From: Ruminococcus sp. AM22-13
Lineage (GTDB): Bacteria; Bacillota; Clostridia; Lachnospirales; Lachnospiraceae
Direction of reading: 5' to 3'
NCBI RefSeq assembly: GCF_003471165.1
Contig: NZ_QRIL01000002.1
Span: forward strand, 124,001 to 188,000
Length of the DNA stretch: 64,000 nt
Made by a program: the position numbers and the translations under genes. Of the stretch, positions 1 to 9,618 are shown piece after piece. Below the pieces are notes generated by a model. The model made no database searches, was not told the DNA's origin, and saw nothing but the letters and a program-made list of their open reading frames with translations. Each line of letters opens with the position of its first letter. Positions within the stretch are counted from its first letter, which is position 1.

Positions 1-587
1 TTGTCCGTGGAAGATCCCTGGATCATAAAAATATCTCCACCCTGAGGAATCGCATCGATCAATGCCTGTGCCATAATTTCGCCTACCTTGCGGTTATCAA
101 AGGATATATAAAGATTCGTATTCGAGTTGTTAATCATTCTGTCATAAGAAATAACAGGGATTCCTGCATTCTGGGCTTTCTGTATCACGTCTGAAAGAGC
201 GCCACAGTCCCTGGCAATCACCACGATCACATCCACCTGTTTGCTGATAAAATATTCAATCTGGCTGATCTGTTCTTTAGCATCTGCCCCTGCATCCTGC
301 ACATTTACGTCCGCACCCATTTCTCTGGCAGTCGCCACAAAAACGTCTCTGTCGCGGATCCATCTTTCGATGACAAAAGAATCCACTGTAAGTCCGATCT
401 GTATCTTATCGTCTTCTTTCTTAGCAGACGCTGTCTTTTCCTGTTCACTTTGTGTTTCCTCTGTAGAAGAACCACATCCGCCTAGAATCAATGCTCCTAT
501 ACCAATCAGTAGTGCCCCCAAAAATATCCTCTTTACAGCACCCTTCTTTTCTGATTTTTTCTTCTTATCTGTTATATGTCCCTTCAT
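1..587 (-). CDS. xylF: D-xylose ABC transporter substrate-binding lipoprotein XylF (N-terminal part, cut by window start)
   Basis: The first 195 codons are present; the rest lies beyond base 1. The N-terminus has a positively charged stretch, a hydrophobic segment and a lipobox ending in GGCGSS (Cys about residue 30), so the product should be a lipoprotein on the outer face of the membrane. The mature part starts with IGLTVDSFVIERWIRDRD and continues with ISQIEYFISKQVD, YDRMINN and YISFDNRKVGE, which closely match the pattern of the D-xylose-binding protein XylF of the XylFGH importer (recognised from memory of the family). The start codon overlaps the stop of the upstream response regulator (TGATG), so it is translationally coupled. 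XylG and XylH would be expected just outside the window. A different pentose as ligand cannot be excluded. Confidence 0.85.
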   Translation of the reverse strand, partial: MKGHITDKKKKSEKKGAVKRIFLGALLIGIGALILGGCGSSTEETQSEQEKTASAKKEDDKIQIGLTVDSFVIERWIRDRDVFVATAREMGADVNVQDAGADAKEQISQIEYFISKQVDVIVVIARDCGALSDVIQKAQNAGIPVISYDRMINNSNTNLYISFDNRKVGEIMAQALIDAIPQGGDIFMIQGSSTD

Positions 588-2182
588 CAGCCTAACCTCT
601 CTCTGAACTCACTCGGTGTCACACCCTCATATTTCTTAAAGATCCTGCTGAAATAATTCGGGTCACTATATCCGGACTGTGCACATATCTCTTTAATAGA
701 CAGCTGAGAATCCTGCAAAAGCTCTCTGGCATTTTTCAGTCGTATTTCTGTCAGATGTTCAATAAAGTTCTTGCCTGTCTCCTGCTTAAATAATTTACTG
801 AAATAATACGGACTGATATCCACTTCTCTTGAAACATCATCCAATGAAATATCCTTGCGGAAGTTTTCATCGATATATTCTTTCGCCCTGTCTATAACAC
901 TAACTGCCTCTTTCTCCTTAGAATCCTCCATCTTTGCACCGATTTCTCTTGTTTTGTCCAGAAACCAGTTTCTCAGACTTTCCATGTTCGGGCATGCCTG
1001 GAGTTCCCTGATATATCCGCGTCTGTCATTAATATTATATTTCATGGTTCCTGCAAAGAAAGCCCTGCGTTCCGCATCCATTACCAGCTCCAGAATCTTA
1101 ATCTCCACATCCTCTCTGGAAACGGCAGATTGTCCCTCCATCCATTCAAAAAATTCATTTGCACAGTTAAGAGCACCTGCTACATCCTTCTCCAGAATTC
1201 GTTTCTGATATCTGCTCTCCAAATCCCTTGGATATTCTCCCTCATATTTCTGTGCTACCGGCACATCCTCGATATGCACCACATGGCTGGTACTCTCTCT
1301 GAGCGCAACTACTGCCTCCTGGAAAGATTCCTTTACGCTACCCAGTTCTTTGACTCTTCCGATTCCACAACGAAACATACTGTCGATTCTGTTCTCAAAT
1401 TTATGTACCATGTTTCTGGCCCTTGTAACAATGGCAACTCTCTCCTCGTAATCCTCTTTCTCTTCTTCATATGGAACCAGAAGTACGATTCTGTTACCCA
1501 TGATCGGACCTACCAGACATTCAAAGAAATCCTGAGCGATCTCGCGGAAAGTAGAGTAGAATTTATTTGCCCTGACACTTGCTCCTACTGCGTTGCTCAA
1601 CACTCCATTCTCCAGAGAATCGCCAAATTCTACAACCATCATGTAGCCATATTTCTGCTGAATATCCAGAAGCTGTGTATAATTATCCTGATACGTGACA
1701 AAATCATCCTGCAACAGAATATTATTGATATAACCACTTTCTATCATAGGTACGACTGTCTCAAGTTTTTCTCTGATACGAAGATCATCACTTCTTTTTT
1801 GGCGCGTCTGGTCTACCTTTGCCATCATTTTTGCACAGGTCTCCAGGATTACCTTTTTATTTACAGGTTTGGTAAGAAATTCCTGTACTCCCAGACTCAG
1901 CGCCTCTTTTGCATAATTGAATTTATCATAGGCCGTTATGATCACAAAGACTGCGGAACTGTTGAACTTCTTAATTTCTTTGATTGCCTGAATGCCACTG
2001 ATTCCTGGCATCTGTATATCCATGAAGCAGATATCCGGCGGATATGCCTGTGCCATCTCCACCACGACTCTGCCTGACTTTGCACAGTGAATCTCACATT
2101 CATTTCCATATTCAGATTCAATGATTTTCTTTAACGACTCCAGCATGATACCTTCATCATCTGCTAACAAAATTCTGTACAT
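587..2182 (-). CDS. YesN/AraC-type response regulator of a xylose-responsive two-component system
   Basis: The protein (531 aa) begins with a receiver domain (MYRILLADDEG, with the phospho-acceptor Asp in FMDIQMPG near residue 55 and the Lys in FLTKPVNK near 105) and ends with an AraC-type double helix-turn-helix of about 100 residues (DISLDDVSREVDISPYYFSK ... GYSDPNYFSRIFKK). The long middle part resembles the linker of YesN-type regulators. I chose the ATG at 2182 because GGGGAGAA lies just ahead of it; an in-frame ATG 36 bases upstream has no ribosome site. It is the third gene of a four-gene unit: sensor binding protein, kinase, regulator, xylF. Its role is inferred to be activation of the adjacent xylose importer. 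Confidence 0.88.
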   Translation of the reverse strand: MYRILLADDEGIMLESLKKIIESEYGNECEIHCAKSGRVVVEMAQAYPPDICFMDIQMPGISGIQAIKEIKKFNSSAVFVIITAYDKFNYAKEALSLGVQEFLTKPVNKKVILETCAKMMAKVDQTRQKRSDDLRIREKLETVVPMIESGYINNILLQDDFVTYQDNYTQLLDIQQKYGYMMVVEFGDSLENGVLSNAVGASVRANKFYSTFREIAQDFFECLVGPIMGNRIVLLVPYEEEKEDYEERVAIVTRARNMVHKFENRIDSMFRCGIGRVKELGSVKESFQEAVVALRESTSHVVHIEDVPVAQKYEGEYPRDLESRYQKRILEKDVAGALNCANEFFEWMEGQSAVSREDVEIKILELVMDAERRAFFAGTMKYNINDRRGYIRELQACPNMESLRNWFLDKTREIGAKMEDSKEKEAVSVIDRAKEYIDENFRKDISLDDVSREVDISPYYFSKLFKQETGKNFIEHLTEIRLKNARELLQDSQLSIKEICAQSGYSDPNYFSRIFKKYEGVTPSEFRERLG

Positions 2183-2245
2183 TGCTTCTCTCCCCAAAAT
2201 TATATTTTCGCCATACATTCATGCAAGTATACCACCATTCTCCTA

Positions 2246-3718
2246 TCAGACCGGTATATAAATCACAACTTCTGTACCTTTATTTTCCCCGTCACTGTTG
2301 ATTTCCACAAGCCCCGGTTCTTCATAATAAAGTTCCAGCCGGCTGATTACATTGTTCATACCGATTCCGGTGGAATCGCTCTGCTCATTACAGTGCTCTT
2401 TATTTCCGGACAGAACACTTTCTATCTGCTCCGGTGTCATTCCTTTTCCATTATCTTTCACACTGATTCGGATATAATCCGCATCTCCGGTAACTGTCAG
2501 GTGGATTTTCCCCTCCCACTCAATATCCCGGATTCCATGATTTACCGCATTCTCCACGACCGGCTGTAAAATCATACTTGGGACACGTACATTCTCCAGT
2601 GATTCATCTACATCTTTGTTGAAATGAATATCCCCAGCAAACCGGACATTCAGAATGTAAATATAATTATCAACAGCTTCCAGTTCCTCTCCCAGAGTAG
2701 CATCCTCCTGTCCTTTCTTGACATTATAGCGGAAAAAGTCTGCCATTTTTTCAACGAAGATTCCTGTCTGCTCCGCATCCTCCATCATAGCAAGCTGAGC
2801 ACCAGCATTCAGAGAATTAAACAGGAAATGTGGATTGATCTGTGACTGAAGATATTTTAGCTGAGCCTCTTTGAGGTGGTTTTCCATAAGAAGCTCTCTC
2901 TCCATCATCTGCTGCTCTTTCTCCATACTTGCCTTCGTTCTTGTTATATACAGATCCAGATTCTCAACCATGGTGTTAAAAGCCCTTGTTACCATTCCAA
3001 GTTCATCCTGTGCATCTGTATCATGCATTTTTACATGGAAATTTCCCTGACCTACCAGCTGTGCGGTCTCGGCCATATTTGAAAGAGGAACAAACATCTT
3101 TCTGGTCACCTGGAAAAGCAGAACCATTCCACCTGCTACGATTCCAAGCATAATGATCGTATTGCTGACTTCCAGATAGCGCATTACAGCACGCAACACA
3201 GAATATGTATTGGAATTCTCCTGAAACATCAGATTATTCAGTTCCTCGATGGAGGACTGTATGTAACTGTAAAGCTTTGTTGTCTCATCATATTTTCGCT
3301 TATACTTCTCCACATTCCTGCCTCGTTTGGCCGCAACAGTCTCGGCTGTGCAGTCCAGATAAGTCTCTGACATTTTTCTGATATTTCGTTCCAGCAGTTT
3401 CACAGAATCATCTATATTCTCCTCATTAAGCTTCTCAAGCTGATCTCTGTACTTCGCTTCATTCTGATAGTAGTCCAGAAGCGCCTGAGAACTTTTTACC
3501 TTAAGATAACTATACATATTATCCTGTACTTTCTCAAAAATCTGTGAAAGTTCTGTAAGCTCTGTATTGCTGGCATAAACATTATCCATCCTCTGCATAG
3601 AATTATTGATTCGTGCATAGAAGAGCATATTCATAGAAAAAAGAAGAATCGCGATCATTCCCACTTCTATAATGATCTTACTGACCAGAGAAAAATCTCT
3701 CCATCGTATCTGTTTCAT
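2246..3718 (-). CDS. LytS/YesM-type membrane sensor histidine kinase
   Basis: 490 aa. A membrane segment at about residues 13-30 and a second near 185-205 (IIMLGIVAGGMVLLFQV) bracket an extracytoplasmic helical region. A HAMP-like linker follows, then the His_kinase module with the phospho-acceptor His in QINPHFLFNSLNA and an HATPase domain with NAVNHGI (N box) and DNGKGM (G1 box). This is the architecture of YesM/LytS kinases paired with AraC-type regulators. The start ATG overlaps the stop of the upstream binding-protein gene by four bases (ATGA), and the regulator follows after about 60 bases. The extracytoplasmic part probably receives its signal from the membrane-anchored sugar-binding protein encoded upstream, as in XylFII-LytS-YesN systems. 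Confidence 0.9.
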   Translation of the reverse strand: MKQIRWRDFSLVSKIIIEVGMIAILLFSMNMLFYARINNSMQRMDNVYASNTELTELSQIFEKVQDNMYSYLKVKSSQALLDYYQNEAKYRDQLEKLNEENIDDSVKLLERNIRKMSETYLDCTAETVAAKRGRNVEKYKRKYDETTKLYSYIQSSIEELNNLMFQENSNTYSVLRAVMRYLEVSNTIIMLGIVAGGMVLLFQVTRKMFVPLSNMAETAQLVGQGNFHVKMHDTDAQDELGMVTRAFNTMVENLDLYITRTKASMEKEQQMMERELLMENHLKEAQLKYLQSQINPHFLFNSLNAGAQLAMMEDAEQTGIFVEKMADFFRYNVKKGQEDATLGEELEAVDNYIYILNVRFAGDIHFNKDVDESLENVRVPSMILQPVVENAVNHGIRDIEWEGKIHLTVTGDADYIRISVKDNGKGMTPEQIESVLSGNKEHCNEQSDSTGIGMNNVISRLELYYEEPGLVEINSDGENKGTEVVIYIPV

Positions 3719-4734
3719 TTCGGCTGTACCTCCCTTCTCATTGCACGTACTGCCTCTCTGTCCAGGAAGTTAATATCTACGTTGTAATAAGAATTCGTTC
3801 TTCCATCCTTCTGATATTCTGTAAGAGCTTCAATACTATATCTGCCAAGCTGTTCTGTATCCACGTCACAGGTAACTGAAATTACACCTTTTTCCACTGC
3901 TGTCAGAATATCATCGGAACTATAATAACCTATGATCGTAACCTTTCCCGCAAGATTAAAGTCAAGGACTGCCTGACGTGCACATTCGGTAGTATCTTCA
4001 TCCATGCATACCAGAATATCCGGCACTTTATCTTTCTGCTGAAAAATATCTGTGACTGCTTCTTCTGTCTCAAAAATTCCCGTTGAAAGCAAATTCTTTC
4101 CTGTTACCTGAATACTTTGTGAGTCACCGGCTTTAGCCTGAGCTGCATTGCTGATCTGAGTATAGATCTGACTCTGATTCATATCGTCGATGTTCTTTTT
4201 CAACAGAATCAGGATACTTTCTGTATCTTTTGTCACATATTCTGCTACTTTTTCCCCATAGGCACTTCCCAGCTGATAATCACTCACACCGACGAAACTC
4301 TGGCGTTTACTGTGAACTGCGTCTCCCATGACAGTGACAACAGGAATTCCTTTCTGAACCGCTTCGTTGATCTTTGCTTCCAGCCCCTGTTCTCCATTAT
4401 ATTGCAGAATAATTCCATCTACGCTGGAGGCGATGCTCATGTTCATATAATCCAGCTTTGTGTAGTCATTGTCATTGCTGCTTTCCTGAAGTTCAAGAAT
4501 TGCATCATTCTTCTTCGCCCATTCCTGCGCGCAGCCATAAACAGCCTGCCAGAATGAAGAGTCCGGACTATCTACGATCATGTCATATTTGTATCTGTAT
4601 ACTTCGCTGTTTGCTTCCTCCTGATTGCTTTTACCAGTCAGCCCTTCATAGTAGGATTCTCCCGTTATGTAAAAAACCACCAGAATGCCTGCCAACACAA
4701 GGAATATGATTAGATTTGTCTGTTTCTTTTTCAT
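3715..4734 (-). CDS. Membrane-anchored sugar-binding sensor protein (XylFII-like, periplasmic-binding type 1 fold)
   Basis: 339 aa. One N-terminal transmembrane helix (NLIIFLVLAGILVVFYI) with no lipobox cysteine is followed by a type 1 periplasmic-binding domain (YDMIVDSPDSSFWQAVYGCA ... VDGIILQYN ... GIPVVTVMGD ... VPDILVCMDEDTTE). No transporter genes are attached to it; it heads the kinase/regulator operon instead. This is the arrangement described for XylFII, a binding protein that presents bound xylose to a LytS kinase rather than to an importer. I take the ATG at 4734, six bases after GGAG; longer in-frame starts (TTG and ATG up to 4749) overlap that ribosome site. Sugar specificity is inferred from the downstream xylF. 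Confidence 0.8.
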   Translation of the reverse strand: MKKKQTNLIIFLVLAGILVVFYITGESYYEGLTGKSNQEEANSEVYRYKYDMIVDSPDSSFWQAVYGCAQEWAKKNDAILELQESSNDNDYTKLDYMNMSIASSVDGIILQYNGEQGLEAKINEAVQKGIPVVTVMGDAVHSKRQSFVGVSDYQLGSAYGEKVAEYVTKDTESILILLKKNIDDMNQSQIYTQISNAAQAKAGDSQSIQVTGKNLLSTGIFETEEAVTDIFQQKDKVPDILVCMDEDTTECARQAVLDFNLAGKVTIIGYYSSDDILTAVEKGVISVTCDVDTEQLGRYSIEALTEYQKDGRTNSYYNVDINFLDREAVRAMRREVQPK

Positions 4735-4905
4735 TTCATTCTCCATCAACTATCTAAGTATATTTTTCTACAGCCGGTCATATCATTACCGTTCCTGTAA
4801 AACCAAACTGTATTTATTATACAATAAATCGGTATGTTTTGCTTTCTTTTTTTCATATAATACAGTGTATTGCCTACCATTTCCTAATTATTCAATGGAG
4901 AGATT

Positions 4906-5706
4906 ATGAAAATGATATCAAATAAAATCGCTTCTAAAATTAAATACCGATGTCTTATCCCCTTATGTGTTCTTTTACTTTTTGCGTTCTTTTTCGCTGA
5001 TACAGACAGACGCATCCAAACCCTCACCACAATCGCAGGCCCCGGTATGCTTTCTCTGGTAAATCAGTCACTTACCTCTGCCGACCAGAATGCAGCCGCA
5101 GTTTCCAAATATTTTTCTCCGGAAGTCTCCAACACACTTCCGTCAAAAGAAGCTCCAAGAATCGCCCTTACCTTCGATGACGGGCCAAATTCCAAGTATA
5201 CGCCCCTTCTCCTGGATGGTCTGAGAGAAAGAAAAGTTCATGCATCTTTTTTTCTGATTGGGGAAAATATTGAAGGGAATGAAGATATCCTTCAGCAGAT
5301 GCGGCGCGATGGTCACCTGATTGGAAATCACACCTGGGACCATGTACAACTTAATAAAATACCAACTCAGAAAGCTCGCATGGAAATTGAAAAAACAAAT
5401 AATCGTATCTATGAAGCCACAGGTGTTTATCCCTCCTATGTGCGCCCTCCATTTGGTGCATGGCTCAAAGATATGGAGCTGTCTGTTACCATGCTTCCTG
5501 TTTTCTGGGATGTTGATACACTGGACTGGAAGAGCCAGAATATAGGCTCCATACTTTCTATTGTAGAAAAAGAAGTTCGTGATGGTTCCATCATTCTCAT
5601 GCATGATGGCTATCAGACTTCTGTTGATGCGGCATTAAAAATCGTTGATCTGTTCTCCGAAAAAGGATATGTTTTTGTCACTGCCGACCAGCTGCTGGTT
5701 ACCTGA
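4906..5706 (+). CDS. Polysaccharide deacetylase (NodB/CE4 family), membrane anchored
   Basis: 266 aa. A single N-terminal membrane segment (residues about 15-31) should leave the enzyme on the outside. The CE4 catalytic motifs are intact: TFDDGP with Asp91/Asp92 (motif 1), HTWDH with His142 and His146 as metal ligands (motif 2), RPPFGAW (motif 3), and a C-terminal LMHDGYQTS block (motif 5). The likely reaction is N-deacetylation of cell-wall GlcNAc or MurNAc, or of another extracellular N-acetyl glycan. It is divergent from the sensor operon. The start could be Met1 or Met3; GGAGAG sits upstream of both. The stop codon lies within a hairpin of ACCTGAT/ATCAGGT that may end the transcript. Confidence 0.88.
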   Translation: MKMISNKIASKIKYRCLIPLCVLLLFAFFFADTDRRIQTLTTIAGPGMLSLVNQSLTSADQNAAAVSKYFSPEVSNTLPSKEAPRIALTFDDGPNSKYTPLLLDGLRERKVHASFFLIGENIEGNEDILQQMRRDGHLIGNHTWDHVQLNKIPTQKARMEIEKTNNRIYEATGVYPSYVRPPFGAWLKDMELSVTMLPVFWDVDTLDWKSQNIGSILSIVEKEVRDGSIILMHDGYQTSVDAALKIVDLFSEKGYVFVTADQLLVT

Positions 5707-5735
5707 TCATGTTTACATAATCAGGTATTGTTGTT
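5701..5735 (+). terminator. Hairpin at the end of the deacetylase gene
   Basis: ACCTGAT (5701-5707) can pair with ATCAGGT (5720-5726), followed by the T-rich ATTGTTGTT. The stem includes the stop codon. It is a weak intrinsic terminator, since the T-tract is interrupted. Confidence 0.4.
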
Positions 5736-5748
5736 CCTGTAAAAAGGT

Positions 5749-5777
5749 TTGCTTTTTCCTAACTGATTCGTTATACT
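5749..5777 (+). promoter_or_regulatory. Putative sigma-A promoter of the yesL-like operon
   Basis: TTGCTT at 5749-5754 and TATACT at 5772-5777 are separated by 17 bases. The gene starts at 5820, preceded by AAAGGAGT. Confidence 0.6.
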
Positions 5778-5819
5778 AACAGTAATTACATTATATGTAC
5801 AAAAGGAGTAATCAAACGA

Positions 5820-6611
5820 ATGGACAAATTATTTAACATGGACAACAAGTTCTTTACCGTCATGGGGCGTGTGGCTGACCTTATCATGCTCAATGTGGTC
5901 TGCCTGATCTGTTGTCTGCCAATCGTAACCATTGGAGCGTCACTGACTGCACTCCACTATGTCACACTGAAAATGGCACGTAATGAAGAATCTTATATCA
6001 TCCGAAGCTTCTTTAAATCTTTTAAACAGAACTTCAAACAGGCAACGATCATCAATCTGATCATGCTTGTTATTGCAGCTATCCTCTATATGGATTTAAA
6101 TATCGTACCAAACCTTGGCGGAACTATGTCTCAGGTACTGTATATTCTTTTTATTGCTTTCGGTATTATATATCTGATGGTATTTTTGTACATCTACCCG
6201 GTACTTGCGAAATTTTATAATTCTATAAAAAACACATTCCGCAACGCATTCCTGATGTCAATCCGCCATCTTCCATATACACTCCTGATGGCAGTCATCA
6301 CACTTATACCTTTTGCAGTATTTTTTGTTCCGAATGTCCGCGCCCAGTCCCTGCTGTTTATGGTTCTGATCCTGTTTGGAATTTCACTGGAAGCATTTAT
6401 CAACGGACATTTTCTGGTAAAGATTTTTGATAACTATATTACAGAAGATACAGATTCCGAAAACACTGATTCACTGGATACTTTTAGTTCAGTTGAATCT
6501 GCTGCTACACCTGGAGAAAACATTTCCACAGAATCTGTAACTGCAACAACAGAAAATTCAACTACTGACACAAACAAAACTCTTACTACGGGAGATACTC
6601 ACACAGTATGA
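5820..6611 (+). CDS. YesL-family (DUF624) membrane protein
   Basis: 263 aa. The N-terminal 210 residues match the YesL/DUF624 pattern: a cytoplasmic start (MDKLFNMDNKFFTVMGRVADL), then about four to five hydrophobic helices (LIMLNVVCLICCLPIVTIG; ATIINLIMLVIAAILY; VLYILFIAFGIIYLMVFL; LLMAVITLIPFAVFF; LLFMVLILFGISLEAF). In Bacilli and Clostridia such proteins often neighbour sugar-transport and YesMN loci; their biochemical role is unknown. The last 50 residues are a Ser/Thr/Glu-rich tail without structure, unusual for the family. The start is set by AAAGGAG six to eight bases upstream. The stop overlaps the next start (ATGA), implying coupled translation with the radical SAM gene. Confidence 0.8.
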   Translation: MDKLFNMDNKFFTVMGRVADLIMLNVVCLICCLPIVTIGASLTALHYVTLKMARNEESYIIRSFFKSFKQNFKQATIINLIMLVIAAILYMDLNIVPNLGGTMSQVLYILFIAFGIIYLMVFLYIYPVLAKFYNSIKNTFRNAFLMSIRHLPYTLLMAVITLIPFAVFFVPNVRAQSLLFMVLILFGISLEAFINGHFLVKIFDNYITEDTDSENTDSLDTFSSVESAATPGENISTESVTATTENSTTDTNKTLTTGDTHTV

Positions 6612-7555
6612 GAAAGTGGGGAGAAAAGCCATATCACTCCCTGGACTATATGCTCAGGGAACGGTTTGGTGAGAAAGTTTATAAAGTTACATTAAACGGT
6701 GGCATGTCCTGCCCTAACCGCGATGGCAAAATTGGAACGAGAGGCTGTATCTTCTGCAGCGCAGGAGGCAGCGGTGATTTCGCCGCTGATGCTGCTCTTT
6801 CCATCACCGACCAGATTGAAGGTCAGATTGCTATTCTGTCACAGAAACGGCCGATTCACAAATATATCGCATATTTTCAGGCGTATACAAACACCTATGC
6901 TCCTGTAGAATATCTGGAGAAAATTTTTACAGAAGCGATTACGCATCCAAAAGTCGTGGCTCTTTCTATCGGCACGCGTCCTGACTGTCTCAGCCCTGAG
7001 ATTGTAGAACTCTTATCACGGCTTAACAGACAGAAACCGGTATGGGTGGAACTTGGTCTCCAGACAATACATGAAACAACAGCTCAGTATATCCGCCGGG
7101 GATATCCGCTTTCTGTTTTCAATGATGCTGTACAGCGCCTGCGAAAAGAAGGCATTGAAGTAATCGTCCATACAATTCTCGGACTGCCCAGAGAAAGTAA
7201 TGAAGATATTCTTGCAACCATGGAATATCTGAATCAGATGGACATCCAGGGAATCAAGCTACAATTACTTCACGTGCTTCGCGGAACCGATCTGGCAGCT
7301 GATTATGAGGAAGGAATGTTTCAGACTTATGAAAGAGATGAGTATCTGTCACTGCTTATCGAATGCTTGGAGCATTTACGCCCGGATATCGTCATCCACC
7401 GTATTACCGGAGATGGTCCTAAGGATTTGCTGATCGCACCATTATGGGCAAGCCGTAAACGTGAAGTATTGAATCTCCTGCACCATCGGATGAAGGAACA
7501 ACAGAGTTTTCAGGGCAGGCTATATAAAACCGCTCCAGACTCCAACAAACAGTAA
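6608..7555 (+). CDS. TIGR01212-family radical SAM protein (YtqA-like)
   Basis: 315 aa. The N-terminal cluster-binding region has three cysteines in CPNRDGKIGTRGCIFC, the spacing typical of TIGR01212 proteins, which replace the usual CxxxCxxC. It is followed by SAM-domain blocks such as YFQAYTNTYAP, VALSIGTRPDCL, WVELGLQT and VIVHTILGLPRE. The C-terminus (RPDIVIHRITGDGPKDLLIAP) is also family-like. Members are broadly conserved in Firmicutes and are thought to act on RNA or a related substrate, but I do not assign a reaction. It is coupled to the preceding DUF624 gene by a four-base overlap. A gap of 60 bases leads to the DUF4364 gene, which has its own strong ribosome site. Confidence 0.88.
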   Translation: MRKWGEKPYHSLDYMLRERFGEKVYKVTLNGGMSCPNRDGKIGTRGCIFCSAGGSGDFAADAALSITDQIEGQIAILSQKRPIHKYIAYFQAYTNTYAPVEYLEKIFTEAITHPKVVALSIGTRPDCLSPEIVELLSRLNRQKPVWVELGLQTIHETTAQYIRRGYPLSVFNDAVQRLRKEGIEVIVHTILGLPRESNEDILATMEYLNQMDIQGIKLQLLHVLRGTDLAADYEEGMFQTYERDEYLSLLIECLEHLRPDIVIHRITGDGPKDLLIAPLWASRKREVLNLLHHRMKEQQSFQGRLYKTAPDSNKQ

Positions 7556-7615
7556 CTTCCGGGAAATTTTAGACAAGATATCAAATTCTCTGCAACTTTA
7601 CAAAAGGAGGGAAAC

Positions 7616-8128
7616 ATGTCAACACCATTTACTATTTACAAACTGATCGTATTATATATGCTTCAGAACACTGATGATACGCTGACTAACTCACAGATTT
7701 CAGAGTTCATCCTGGATCGGGAGTATACAAACTATTTCCACCTCCAACAGGCAATCTCCGAGCTGGTGGAAGCAGAATTGATCACCATGGACACCCGTTC
7801 CAATACTTCCCATTATCGTATCACCGAAGATGGCAGAAAAACCCTCTCCTTTTTCCAGAAAGATGTCTCTCCTGAAATCAAACAGGAAGTCAGAGAATAT
7901 CTGAAATCCACCGGATTCAAAGCCCAGGAACGCATCGTCACCCCGGCCGACTATTATATTACCAAGCATGGAACCTACTCCGTAAGATGTCAGCTTATTG
8001 AGAAAGGAAACTCCCTTATCGACTTAAACATCGCCGCCCCAAATCTCGAGGCCGCACAGTCGATCTGTAAGAAATGGTCTACGCACTATCAGGAAATATA
8101 TGCAAAAATAATGGAGGAGCTTTTATAG
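7616..8128 (+). CDS. DUF4364 family protein, winged-helix-like
   Basis: 170 aa. It begins MSTPFTIYKLIVLYMLQNTD and contains a helix-turn-helix-like region (TNSQISEFILDREYTNYFHLQQAISELVEAELI) followed by RYRITEDGRKTL-type winged-helix features (HYRITEDGRKTLSFF). The second half is alpha/beta with charged strands. It resembles DUF4364, a family found almost only in Clostridia and usually annotated as a transcriptional regulator without a known target. AAAGGAGG sits six bases ahead of the ATG. The final codons form the left arm of a terminator. Confidence 0.78.
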   Translation: MSTPFTIYKLIVLYMLQNTDDTLTNSQISEFILDREYTNYFHLQQAISELVEAELITMDTRSNTSHYRITEDGRKTLSFFQKDVSPEIKQEVREYLKSTGFKAQERIVTPADYYITKHGTYSVRCQLIEKGNSLIDLNIAAPNLEAAQSICKKWSTHYQEIYAKIMEELL

Positions 8129-8145
8129 AGCTCCTCCTTTTAATT
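8113..8145. terminator. Bidirectional terminator between DUF4364 and GH1 genes
   Basis: GGAGGAGCT (8113-8121) and AGCTCCTCC (8129-8137) form a perfect nine-pair stem with a seven-base loop, followed by TTTTAATTT on plus; on minus the stem is followed by ATTATTTTTG. It serves the convergent genes on both sides. Directly after it a 15-base unit (CTTTTAATTTAATTC) occurs twice in tandem, overlapping the end of the GH1 gene. Confidence 0.85.
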
Positions 8146-8153
8146 TAATTCTT

Positions 8154-9602
<1,449 letters not shown>

Positions 9603-9618
9603 TTAAACAACAGTCTTT

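Noticed and set aside
1130..2077. A long plus-strand frame (315 codons) opposite the response regulator
   Set aside because: Antisense shadow of a clearly coding gene; Cys/His/Phe-rich composition without domain similarity.
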